Origin: Pyrus communis
Taxonomy: Eukaryota > Streptophyta > Magnoliopsida > Rosales > Rosaceae
Assembly: GCF_963583255.1 (NCBI RefSeq)
Contig: NC_084809.1
Location: 8,720,215 to 8,784,214, forward strand
Reading direction: 5' to 3'
DNA: 64,000 nt
A program made the translations under genes and the position numbers. Of the stretch, positions 9,667 through 20,889 are shown one piece after another; position 1 is the first letter of the stretch; every line of letters starts with the position of its first letter. A model generated the notes under the pieces. The model was not told where the DNA came from and searched no databases. It saw only the letters and a program-made list of their open reading frames with translations.

Positions 9667-10627
9667 TTCACCTGATACTGTAAAATAAGGTAGTTGCTGA
9701 ACCCAGGTTCGTTGTACTCTACTTTTAAGGCTGTTATATACGTAGTGTCTTACTGTGCATAACAAGCTGTATGCCTGTCACTGGCTGTTGGAGCCTATTG
9801 ATTTATGCACAATGACACAAATTTTAGTGCTAATTTATATTTGTCGAGTGTAATCATCAATCACCGACTTGTTGCACCCTTGACATGCTTGTAATAACCA
9901 ACTTCAGCGAGGAATTAAGATTGAAATATTAACTGTAATCTTGTGTTCTTGTTTTTCTTAATTTTATTGGACCTTGTACAACTTCGGCAATTCTGTTCTT
10001 TTATTATCAACCAGATCAGTTGTTTGGAGCTAGAAATAATTGAATCTTCACTTGTACATTTTCTATACTAGGCTTCCAGATGGACGTGGGTGGTGAGAGC
10101 AGTTGTTTCCCGTCATTCATGAAATTGTTTGATAGATTATCATAGATCGCGAACTTGAAACAAACTGATCGTGATAAGTGTAGCGGAAATTTCAATAGCT
10201 TAATCTAGATACACGTTTGGTGACTAATTTAGGTCATTCTTGTTAGAGACTTGAGATTGCAGTTCGTTTCAGCTGACGAAAATGCAGTGTGGATGTTCGA
10301 GTTACGGTGACTAGCAGGATGTAGCATGCTGTTGAAGTTTCAAACTATATGCCATTGGTGTGGATTTTCAGGCACAACTTTAACTGGTCATTCAAAACAC
10401 CAGCTCACTGACCCCGGTTGAAACCCAAAACTTGGTATTACAGGGGATGAGCATTGTAGTCTGTTTTTACGGTCTTTGACTCGTGGAAACGAGATCGGAG
10501 TTGAATCGGGTTACCTGTGTGAGACGAGTCTCCAGCACGGAAGGATGAAAACGTTGGAAACATTTAGCTTCAAGTCAGCAATGTGCTTGCCTTATTTATA
10601 TAAATTACACTTAGAACAAACATCAAA
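9667..10627. other. Intergenic region, nothing recognised
   Basis: AT-rich sequence between the HPPD pseudogene and the 3' end of the convergent GDSL gene. I see no ORF with family resemblance and no clear repeat ends. It probably contains the former HPPD 3' UTR. Confidence 0.5.
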
Positions 10628-12919
10628 TTAAAGGAACTTTGCTAGAGAAGTTTTGAGTGCATATTCTGAGATTATTCGATTGGTTTTCTCAGAAGGATGG
10701 AAGGCATCCCAAAACACGTATTTATTTGCATCCTCACAGGTAAATGGATTGAACTGATCGCAGAGGAAACTCATCTCAAAAGTTCCTGAGCCGCAGCATC
10801 CCACTCTTGCTTCCTCCAATCCTGTCATCCAGAAGAGAACACACTTTAAACCCAGAAGATTTACTGGACAAAATTAGAGAAAAAGGAAGCTATACACTTG
10901 CAAGTTTTCTTTTCTCCAGATAAGGGTTGGACAAAGAAAACATATTGTAATTTATTAATTTTAAAATTGCGGAGAGAAATGAAACGGATAAATTTCTTGC
11001 TTTAACGTCGTACAAACGGATTCTTTTTGAGTATATTTTTCCAATTTTGTAGTTCTGAGTTGCTTTAATAGGAAATATGCGCAAATAGAGTTAGTTACGA
11101 ACTTTTAATAAAACAAACACTAAATAGGTTTAATTGTTTCTGTGCTATCCTTTTAGCATTATTTTTTATTAAACGTTTGTAACCGGTCTATTAAATCATG
11201 ATATAAATTAGTGGTTTTTCACATATTAGTCCTTTGATAACATTACAGTAAGTAGAAAAATACTTCAAACTAATTACTTTAAAGAAAAACCTAATTGACA
11301 TCGTAAAGTGCACAAGAGTAATTTCTCAACTGAAAATCAATTGAAACATAATAAGTGGATAGATGAGAGGTTTTGTTTTTCTCGAATTGAGTTCTTCACG
11401 TATTTTTGCATAAAGCTTATAACTGCTAGAGTATTTTTCTAAACTCTACTGATTAATAAAACACTCATTGTCAATCAAAATCATATGAAATTACCAGTTT
11501 AACCATTTAATTAAAACAGAACATGAATAAGAAATATAGGGTAGAAATGTAATTTCACACAACCAAATTTGCTATGTTTTTTTTCAAAGACTTACCTACA
11601 TGTAATCCTAACATATCTCTAATTAAAAAAAAAATTCTCACTCTCACATTTTCTATCACTCTCTTCCTCTCTCCTTCTATCTCAAAAACAAAAATAAAAA
11701 ACTCAGACGCTTTGTGTGTGCTCATATTCTAGTTTACTATTAAGGTAACACTTGTTTGATATGCCAACGTGTAGAAGTCAAAATCGACCATCTTTTTGAA
11801 CGGAGTTCAGAGTTAAAATGTAGAGGCCGTAGAATTAAGAATTAGAGAATTAATGCAAGTTAAAGACTTACCAAATACAGAAGGCCTTTTTATGATTTGC
11901 AAGAAAATGTAATAAATATCTGAAAACGTCAAATCAAGCCCTGGAAGCTCCTCATTCAGCTTGGCCACCAAACCCTGCAACTTGCCATTAAACTCCAAAG
12001 CTAAGTTGTTGCGTTCCTCCACACATGAATTTTGCCCCATAATGTTTGTGGTCCTCTCCAATGGCAAACACCCCATTGGAGGAAGCCCTGCAAGCGATAT
12101 CTTCCGAGCTCCTAGAACGTATAGTTTCTTCAGAAAATCTGCGGCAAGATCGATCAGGAAATCTTCGTACTGTTTCACGGTGAACTGGGACTGCCGGTTC
12201 GGGAGTGTAAAGTAGTTTTCAAGGAAGTCATTTGTTCCTATGCTGATCAAATATAATGCCTCACTTAGTAGCTTCTCTGCCTTCTTAATTCCAAGATAGG
12301 CTTTTAGTTTCTTCTGGTATTCCTTGTAGTACTCCACTTCTTTCCACAGTGGAATCACTTGCTGCATTAAACACAAAAAAATGATGAGATCATATTTAGC
12401 CTAACATGTTTAATTCATCAACATAAATTAGTTAATGCAAGGGGCATGCAACTCGGTTAAAAGCATACAACACTGCATTTGAGGTTCTGCGTTCGACTTT
12501 CTCTCCCCCAGTATCACTCGTATAAATAAAATATGAGTTGGTTGATTACTTACTACAACATCAGAAGTGGAATTATCATAGCCAGTTCCTGCAGAAGCGA
12601 AGCAAACACCAGTGGCAAAATCTGATATGTTGTGAGTTGGATCTAAGTAGGCAGGTATAATTGGCTTGCAGCCTAGACCTTCGGAGATGAAGTCAGGAGG
12701 AATCCGGCCATTGCAGAACCGCCCGGTGGGCTGGCCTCCCGGAAAATCTTGACCATAAGGCTGGAAGTTGCTCCTGGCAATTGTAGGAATGAAGTTGTTG
12801 TTACCTGAATCAACAGAAGAATCTCCAAATACTATGACTGCTGGAACTTTAGCTCTACATTTGGCAACAAGGGTTAGGATTTGAACTAAGAAAAGCCAGG
12901 GAATATACAAGTTTGCCAT
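10628..12919 (-). CDS. GDSL esterase/lipase (SGNH hydrolase)
   Basis: Three exons: 12919-12554, 12361-11872 and 10821-10628, all with GT-AG introns in compatible phases, giving 349 residues. That is a normal length for the plant GDSL family of secreted ester hydrolases acting on lipids or cell-wall esters. The N-terminus is a hydrophobic signal peptide (about residues 1-22). Block I is FGDSSVDSGNN with the nucleophile Ser near residue 34. Block III is ISIGTNDFLENY. The conserved PPMGCLPLER follows, and block V is KYVFWDAFHPSEKT with the catalytic Asp and His. The CC pair in VGCCGSG is typical of the family. All catalytic blocks are intact. The second intron is about 1 kb and AT-rich. It resembles the EXL-like subgroup, but the substrate cannot be told. 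Confidence 0.93.
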
Positions 12920-14615
12920 GTTGCTTTGTAACTATGTGGTTTCTTTTGGCAAGCTCCCAATTGGATGGAAATATGTGAAATGAGAATAACTATATTGGTG
13001 GGAGATATTAGTTTATTTTATTGCTCATTTATTTCATGGAATAATAGAGAATGTGGATATAATTGAGCCACTTCTCATTCAATGACGACACATATTTGAC
13101 CATTGAATCAACTTAAGATGTTGAATCAAATTCAGTGATCAAATAAGTGTTGACGTTGAGTCTGTAAGTACTTAAGAGAAATCGATAATTGAGAAAGTTT
13201 GGTGAGGGGTTCTACTTATTATTATGGCAATAGAAAGCTTGGCATGTACCTGCATTATGGGGTCAGGATTAACCAAAATGGGTTAAAGATGATGCTGCAA
13301 TTCAGTATGCCTAGATTTCTGAAATCATGAAATTTTGATGAAAAGTAAGGAGTAAAAAGTTGAAAACCCCATTAAAAACCAACAAATGGAAAGTTCATGG
13401 CACCAAAAAATGAGATGAGTTGCTTGTGTGATTGTTGGTATTGGTAATGCCATAAATGTAGTGGATGGAGGTTGTCAGGTATTGGAATGCTTCTATGTGA
13501 ATTCAATTCTCCATTCCTGTTCCTGAGGAAAAGATAGAAAAATCTTCCAGCACTCCTTGTTACCAAAAAATAAAAAGGAAAAAAAACATAATGATGCAGC
13601 TGGTAAGTTGAAGACAAAATGACCGAGCTGTGCACCAAGGAGGATTTAAAATTTTAGAACCCTACTGTGTCAATCAACAATAACACTCATGATTTCCAAA
13701 TTTTAGGGATAAAACTGATGTATATATCCTGTATTTGAATTTTCATGCACAATCCGATTGGAGATTCTAGCATACAATCGGGGATATATCGCCACTTTTT
13801 TCTATTTTTTATCATATAACGTGATAAAGTTAAGTGAAATATAAAAAATGAGGATATATTGAGAAGACACCTAAAAATCTGCCTAATTTGAGAAACAACA
13901 GTAATTTTCAAGGACCACCAAATTTCAACGGCTTTGCATATTGTGTGGTCCATAATTAAGAGGTATTAAAGACATTAAAAGCTTCCCTAAAGGATAAGTG
14001 CTATGGTCGGTGCCCATTTATGAGGAATGCTGTCATCCCTTCATGTAGAATGATCGATCTTGCTCTCGGAAGAGCACAGTTGGCCCATTTATAGTGCTAT
14101 GGTTGGGACCCAATTACTTGACACATTAGCATTTAACATAATTTTTGACAAAATTATGACGGAATGATCACATTGATTTTCAGAATTCAATTTTAGGGAC
14201 TACATTGATTGATTTTCAATTTCAGGGACCATCTTGATGGGATGAGTCAATTTCAGAGACCATTTGTGATAAAAACCCTTCATGCAATAAAAACCATATG
14301 TGTAACATCTTAACAATCTTGACATGCTTGTATGAATTGCTGAAATTAGACATTCAAGAAGAAAGGATGAATCTTATGGAGGAAGAAAAGAGAGCACAAT
14401 TGTATTTCTCAATATTCAGTTTGTTACAAAATGTTAACCGACTCACTAAAGTAAGAGAGGGAAAGTCTTTATATACTGTAAACATCAAAATTTCGATGAA
14501 ATAAATGTTCACCACACATTAAAGTTTTGACATACGTGGCATGCACCATGTGTCTGACAAATCGTACACATAGATGTGACTCATCAAAATCGGACGAGTC
14601 ATAAAAAAGGGCATG
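12920..14615. other. Intergenic region upstream of the GDSL gene
   Basis: No gene recognised. Short open frames here lack family resemblance. Around 13990-14280 there are MITE-like phrases (TGCTATGGT...CCCATTTAT, then TGCTATGGT...CCCAATTA; CAATTTCAGGGACCATCTTG, then CAATTTCAGAGACCATTTGTG), suggesting old repeat debris. Confidence 0.4.
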
Positions 14616-15180
14616 TGTCAACACCTGGCAAAAATGAATTATTTGATTTTAATTAATTAAATCAAATGTTAATTAATGGAGTCAAATCACGAACCGGCAC
14701 ACAAATCGAGTCCTGGTTCTTTCATCAATTAATCAAGCCCACAATCAAGGCCAAATCCATTCGTAGGCAAGACTTAGAAAGTCTATAAATACGAGGCTCC
14801 AAGATAAAGAAAGGATCCAGAGAAAAATCATTTACGCCCAGACGTTGAAGCTTTGAAACTCTGAAGCTCTTAAGCACTCAAACCTCACAAACATTCAACA
14901 AGACTCGGAAAACCCTCCGCGTTCTTCGTCAAACCCGTGAAGAACCACCAAGCACACCTACACGTGCCGATTCCTCCATTGACAAGAACCAAAACCTTGT
15001 AGCATCCGTTCATCGAAGATCAAGTCGTCGTGACCCTTTGATCAACAACACTACACACCTTAAATTTCGGAGATCAAAACCGAGGTCAAGTTGTAAAGAG
15101 ATTGTAACCCTACAATTACATTCATACAAATATTATTTTGTACACGTGTTCTCTTGTCATTTGTCACAGAATTTTCATGT
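14616..15180 (+). repeat. LTR-like fragment with TATA box
   Basis: It begins TGTCAACACC and has a TATA box (TCTATAAATACG, about 14782). Downstream it is C/A-rich, with repeated AAACYCTGAAGC-type leader sequence and then TTGTAACCCTACAATTACATTC. This layout is typical of a plant LTR U3-R-U5. No second LTR, primer binding site or target duplication was found, so this is a solo LTR or a truncated piece. The 3' limit is approximate. Confidence 0.4.
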
Positions 15181-15403
15181 TTACATATACAACATTCCAA
15201 AGTTATCTTATGACATGAGCAATTGCTAACATGGCACTTGCTTATGTGCAACATGTATATCCAAGACAACACAATCAAATCATGACCAAAAAAACAAACA
15301 CACAATAAGCTCAAGACCTGAGAGCACTTGGAGATTATTGTTATTATTATTAAGATGAGAGGCTAGCTGCGAAGGTTATGGGAGGATAAGCTGCAGTGAA
15401 ACA

Positions 15404-15612
15404 ATGGAGGAGAGAGAGAGAGAGTTCGAAAAGGCTATGTACCAATGCTTGTAGGGAAAGAAGGGGACATGGAGAAACTGTGGATACCTATCAAGCTGAT
15501 CAGCCATCCAAGCATTGTTTCACTGCTTAGAAGTTCAGCCCATGAATTTGGGTTTAGCAACGTGGGTTGCTTAAAGATTAAACACGATATGTTCATATGT
15601 TTAAAGGTATGA
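15404..15612 (+). pseudogene. SAUR-like (small auxin up RNA) gene fragment
   Basis: The frame from 15433 reads GYVPMLVGKEGDMEKLWIPI, then KLISHPSIVSLL, SSAHEFGF and VGCLKI, ending at TGA 15610-15612. This is the core of the auxin-inducible SAUR domain, which normally occurs in proteins of 90-150 residues that regulate PP2C-D phosphatases and cell expansion. Upstream, the frame meets TGA at 15397 with no ATG between. An ATG at 15404 lies in another frame and would join only if the (GA)n run at 15410-15420 changed length. So it looks like a 5'-broken copy, unless an exon lies upstream. The frame is too short and start-less for usual ORF filters. Confidence 0.6.
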
Positions 15613-15856
15613 CAGAGTTTATCAGTCTAGGTATTTATATGTAGCTAAGATGAACATTCCTAGGCTCTTAATGGTCACTTTCTCACGCGCGTAATAGGTA
15701 TGGTAACTCCAACAGTAAAAAGGATACAGGATACAGAAGCATGGGCAAGCATTTCACAAAAACAATAAATTTATGTATAATTTGTATTTCTTTTATTTAT
15801 GTATAAGTTGTCATAATGTAGTGTAATCAGAGTATAAGTATAGCAGCAGAGTTAAA

Positions 15857-16321
15857 TCATGCATAATTGCACATCCCATAAACACACTCCCCCTTGTTGC
15901 ACCTCTTGTTGCACCCACCACAATGCATCTTGTCAAATGACGCGTTGATGCACTTGCCCTTGCAACAAATCTCAGTGTACTTGCATTTGTGGCCGCACGT
16001 CCCGCAGTTGAATCGATCAGTCTTCACCTCAACACATATGTCGTTGCAGCAGTCATGCCCCAGACTGTTCCTCAGATGACAAACCAGGGGATACCTGTCG
16101 CAACTCGCATTCACGAGTAGATTCTTTTGAGCAAGAAAACGGCTCACTCCTCTTAAAGAAGTAGTTGCTTTTGCTTCATCTGGTATTTCAGGCAATGCTG
16201 CTTCAGTAGTACTCCTTTGCATTTCCACGTCTTCGATATAATCAGTGTCTATATTTGCAGCTGCAGCAACGGCCATTGCTGCTAGGAGAGTAAAGAAAAT
16301 GTTCATCAACTTCATGGCCAT
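15857..16321 (-). CDS. STIG1-like secreted cysteine-rich protein
   Basis: A 154-residue single-exon gene. The N-terminus is a signal peptide (MNIFFTLLAAMAVAAAA). A variable acidic stretch follows, then RFLAQ and a C-terminal domain with 16 cysteines (ASCDRYPLVC, CCNDIC, NCGTCGHKCKYTEICCKGKC, HCGGCNKRC, CVYGMCNYA), the hallmark of stigma-specific STIG1 and GRI-like proteins. These are apoplastic peptides acting in pollen-tube growth or cell-death signalling. Length and Cys pattern fit the family. The first ATG (MAMK) is used; the ATG two codons on is equally possible. A TATAAAA box lies on the minus strand at 16415-16421, about 95 bp upstream. Confidence 0.93.
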   Translation of the reverse strand: MAMKLMNIFFTLLAAMAVAAAANIDTDYIEDVEMQRSTTEAALPEIPDEAKATTSLRGVSRFLAQKNLLVNASCDRYPLVCHLRNSLGHDCCNDICVEVKTDRFNCGTCGHKCKYTEICCKGKCINASFDKMHCGGCNKRCNKGECVYGMCNYA

Positions 16322-18593
16322 AACTGAATAATGAGGAAATCAAATGATGTATTTTTATTGTAGGGAAAGGTAGGAGCTTATGAGGTACTTACTAGGCATC
16401 AATAGCATGTAGGGTTTTATAGAAAGACTGAGGGGAGAGTTAAAAACAGGAAACTGAATGTAGTCATGCATTATTCAATGGCAGTCTAAATTCATTGGGC
16501 TAGCTACTTGCAAATTACTCCCTTGCTGAATATTGTGTACGAAGAAATCAGAAAGTCAAAGACAAAAAAAAAAAGTGAAAAAAAAAAAAGTAGTAAACTT
16601 AAAGCCTCTTGTTGATGAAATGTGATTAGGCTACAGTAAAATTACAGGTTGGAACTTGGTACAATGATATATATATCCTAATTAACCCAGTAAAATTCTG
16701 CTTCTGTGACAAAAAATTGACTTTTCTCATTGAAATTGTTATTACTTCGGAAAAACCATGCCAGCAATAAAGGATAAAGTGAAGAGTACCAGAATTGATT
16801 TTTTTGCGTAAAAATGTGGTTTTTTGTTAAAGTGAACAGTACCGGCTGCTTTTCGTTAAAGTTCCCATCAAAAGAAAAATTAATAAAAATGGTTTGAAAA
16901 CTTTGAATTTTAACGATAAAAACAAAATAAATGGTAAAATGAATCGTACCAGGATTGACTTTTTGATGTAAAAATATGATTTTTTTTGTTAAAATGAACA
17001 ATACCAAGAGTTTTTCGTTAAAGTTCCCTTAATCAAAGCCTGATTATCCTTAAAAAAAACGTTGCTTCGGAGAGAAACCATGCATAATCAGTAATCAAAG
17101 CCTGATTAGCCTCAGCTGATTGACTTGGACACAACTTCATGGTTAGGAAACCTCAAATGCAAGTTAATTAATTATATTGAGAGCAATAACTTTGTCCTAC
17201 TTCCATTAAACCTCAGTAGTCAAAGCCTGATTATCCTCAGTTTATTTTTTCTTCTCTCTCCTGTCAATGCCCAAACTTCATCATGCAATGAACAGGGGAG
17301 TACTCAGCTGGTTGACTTCGAGATACAACTTCATATTCTGGAAATTTACTCAATGCAGATTGCAGAGCCCTGCACAACTGAACTGAAGTAAAATCTAAGA
17401 ACGTCACAGGAAATGTAACGTTTGGCTAAAGGGTTCGCTTAATTAAGATACTGATTAGTATGTGCAATTCAGCTAATGCTGAAATTACAGGTATGTGGTA
17501 TTCTAAATATTATAGGATGGGGTACAAAGTTGACAGTTGGATACAACGTATGTTTGCTTTGAACATTCTTCAAAACAACAAAGAAAAAAATAACACATCG
17601 TACTCTTTGGGAATACTACACGAATCTTGAAATTCAAACTCATTTAACGGTGATAAATATGTTGGTGAGCATACACCACACTAAATGGTGGTGAGCAAAA
17701 ATTCTCCCAAAATATTTTGATAATTTTAATTACTTTACTATAAAATATAGAGCATAATTGGACATGGTCTCGGTTTCTATTCCTATCTGGTATCCTCTAG
17801 CTTAGTGTTTTATAAACTGTGGTCTTTCTGCGAAAAGGAACATATTCGGGAATGGTATTTTGTGAAACGTGATCTTTCACATGAAAGGGAAACATATTCT
17901 GGCATGGTAGTTTATAAAATGTGATCTTTCTATAAGAGGTAACAAATTCATTTTTAAAAAAACAAGACAGATGTACGGTAGGGTTCCAGATCTCATTAGT
18001 TTGGCAATCAATCAAATGCCATACCTATCTTTTGGTGGAAATATTACTGAATGTGGTAGATGCCTATTTGTTTGCCATGCTTGAGAAAAGCAAATGTTCT
18101 CTTAAACTTATGCAACCTCCACATCAAAGTATGATTCCCAACCTTTGCTGTAAAAAAATCAGTAGGTAATACTTTATAGTATAGTATTAGTAGTACAATA
18201 TATATCCAAATAAGGATGTGTATGTATTGAGACATTTTGATTAGACAAAATATATAATATCCTTGAAAGAGATAAATGTTTTCATTAACTTTTTTTCCTT
18301 GGAAAAAATGTACATATTGGTCATATTTCTTATGTTAGTCATTCGTGTTTATACTCGTAATTAAACTTTACATCCAAATTAATAAAATAAGTCACTTAAT
18401 ACTACGGTCTAATGACATTCTTCTTCACTTGTAAGTAAGATGTCTCATATTCGATTCTTGCCAAAGCTAAATTTGAACCACATCATTATGACAAGCTTAT
18501 TGTAAGGCTTAGACCACTCCCTTACCACCTTAGTATGGATATATATTATTGCTTGTTAAAAAAAAAATTATAAAATAAATCTTCTGTAAAAGG
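16322..18593. repeat. Intergenic region with a duplicated short repeat (about 16770-17035)
   Basis: No gene recognised. Two imperfect tandem copies (about 16775-16865 and 16930-17030) share the order GAATYGTACCAGRATTGA, TTTTTTGTTAAARTGAACA and TTTTTCGTTAAAGTTCCC, resembling a dispersed MITE-like repeat. CAAAGCCTGATTA also recurs near 17034, 17095 and 17221. A further repeat at about 18400-18540 (TAATACTACGGTCTAATG, CACTTGTAAGTAAGA) is matched in opposite orientation at 28080-28200. Confidence 0.45.
16415..16421 (-). promoter_or_regulatory. TATA box of the STIG1-like gene
   Basis: The minus-strand reading CTATAAAACCC is about 95 bp before the start codon at 16321, a usual distance in plants. 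Confidence 0.5.
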
Positions 18594-19248
18594 TAGGGAT
18601 GGCATTTCTAATTGTTAAACCCGATAACCATGGATAACTGTCCGAATGGATTGGATTTGGATATGAAAATTCGGGTATGGTATGGATATGGAGAAAAACC
18701 ATGAACTTTATTCAATTATGATTTTGGATATGGTTATAGGGGTCCCCAATCCATATCCGTCCCCGAATCCGACCTCAATATATTGTGTGTGTGTGTGTGT
18801 GTGTATACATATATACATATTTTATTCAATTTACCGAACCCTCCCTATACTAATTCATTATGGATGCATCAAACCCTATACTATCTTTATTATGCACCAA
18901 ACATCATGCATGGGGCATACCAACAACCTCATCAATTCAACACTGTTATTGTTATACCCAACCAAATTAATTCATTGAATCATTTATATATCAATTATCA
19001 CATGTTCCAAGTTTATTAGATTCATCTCTCTTCAAGAATCTCACTATCAAGAAATTAATTCGTTGAATCAATTTGTTTTGTCTTCCTTTCACATTTGCTT
19101 TTTGTCCTCTTTTTCCATTTCATTGGACCAAATTATCATATTGGCTTATCATGAACAGCTTCAAATATATTGTTATGTTTTTTGTAATTGGATGTTGCTA
19201 TTTAATGATGGAATTAGTATCTACTAAAATTTATAGTGCATCAATTGG

Positions 19249-19286
<38 letters not shown>

Positions 19287-19451
19287 ACGAAAATGGATAT
19301 AACCGATAACCAATTGAAAATCCGTTACTCGGTGGATATGGTTATGGATAATCCCCGATGGTTAATTGGCAAATATGGATATGGTTAATTTTCGTGGTTA
19401 TAGGGATGGATATAGCATTTCCGTCTCCAAACCGAACCGTTGCCATCCCTA
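18594..19451. mobile_element. Non-autonomous hAT-like DNA transposon
   Basis: It has terminal inverted repeats TAGGGATGGCA / TGCCATCCCTA, characteristic of hAT elements. The flanking 8-mers GTAAAAGG (left) and ATAAAAAG (right) match at 6 of 8 positions, consistent with a decayed 8-bp target duplication. Subterminal regions contain inverted copies of GATAACCATGGATA- and TGGATATGGTTAT-like words. Inside are a (GT)n run near 18784 and an (AT)n run near 19251-19281. There is no transposase reading in 858 bp. Confidence 0.7.
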
Positions 19452-20889
19452 ATAAAAAGAGTATGTATTTTTAATTAATATTAAGGTTTTTTTTCATTTT
19501 TTTTGAAAAATCACGCCACGAGGAGAATTTTTATTAAATTTAAAAAAAAAAAAAAAAAGAAAGAAGCTACACCGAACCAGGAAAGACATAAACCTATTGA
19601 TACAAAAATTCATTGCATAATAAAATGGAAAGAAAAAAAAAGTTTTAGAATAGGGTGCTCTTATTAGCCGTTCAAAAATCTGATTGTATATTCTTCGTAA
19701 GTGTATTTTTCTTTCTAAATATAAAAACTTAGAGTGCACAATGAGATTTTTGGAGTGCTAATAACATCAATCTTAGAATAAAGGGTAATATTATTGAATT
19801 TGAATCATTGTTTTTACGGAAATATTTTGAAATATCATATGAACTTGTTTATATTTTTCAATTTGTCATATAAACTAAAATTTTAAGCAATTTGTCATAC
19901 CAACTTTACAAAATCATTAATTAAGTTTTTCATCCAATATAAGTTATGTGTGAGACTTGTGTTCAGGGTTATTTAGGTCATTTTAACATCTTTTCACAAG
20001 TTTTTTTACTTTTCTTTAGTACAAAGACTTAAATTTTTACCTTTCTTGAGCCATCTTCAATTCAAAACACTCAATAGTTGTCGGTCCCCTTTTTGGACTA
20101 AAACTCTAAGAACATATATTCGTATCAATAGCCCGTTTTGTTGCTTTAGAAACCCTAGAGTTTTTGGTCGAATGCAACTTAATAAAAGGGAAGTAAGGTA
20201 TTAGAATGATTGAAATAACCCTAAACATTTGATGTAAAACTTAATGGAGATAGGGAGAGATGACAAATTAATGATTTCAAAAAATTGATATGGCAAATTC
20301 CTTAAAATTTAGTTTATATGACAAATTGAAAATTGCGTACAAGTTCATAGGACATTTCAAAAAAAATCCCTTGGTTTTACCTTGTAATTCACTTATAATT
20401 AGTGTGCTATGCTTTTTTTTTTTTTTTTTTTTTAAACAAACAAGTTAATCAAAAAGTAAAAATACAAATAAGGGACACTTTGGATGAGATCCTTAGCTAT
20501 CAATATTCTTTGACTGAAACCTTGTCTGTTTTTAGTTTTTGATCGAAGTCCCTGACATTAATGTAATAGTTTTTAAATTAAAAATTAAAAATTGAAATTT
20601 GTATTTGTTTATATTAATGAGATTTTAAATATAACCCATAATTTGTGGGATTAAAAATAATAAATTAAAAATTATAATCTCTATTATATTGTGTATGTGC
20701 TCGCGCGCGCGCATGTGTTTGTATATATATATATATAGGTACATTCATCAAAATTAACAAACGAAAAAAATTATTGTACCAAAACATGTAAACATTCTTC
20801 AAAACATAGAAAAAAAGATATAAAGCTTAATAACATTAGAAGATATAAAGCTTAATAACATTAGTAAATTTCTTAAACTTGACACAGAT
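19452..20889. repeat. Intergenic region with a foldback element (19824-20362)
   Basis: Positions 19824-19907 and 20281-20362 are inverted repeats of about 80 bp: TTTGAAATATCATATGAACT and CAATTTGTCATATAAACTAA on the left, and their near reverse complements on the right. The total is about 540 bp with no ORF, i.e. a MITE or foldback element. The rest is AT-rich with homopolymers and a GC dinucleotide run near 20702. No gene seen. Confidence 0.6.

Noticed and set aside
13372..13953. Two minus-strand ORFs of 88 codons
   Set aside because: AT-rich, no family resemblance, no splice or promoter context.
17125..17391. 88-codon plus-strand ORF with a hydrophobic stretch and PVNAQTSSC
   Set aside because: It looks like a possible secreted-protein fragment, but no family is recognised. 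It lies in a repeat-rich stretch where CAAAGCCTGATTA words are duplicated, so chance or debris is more likely.
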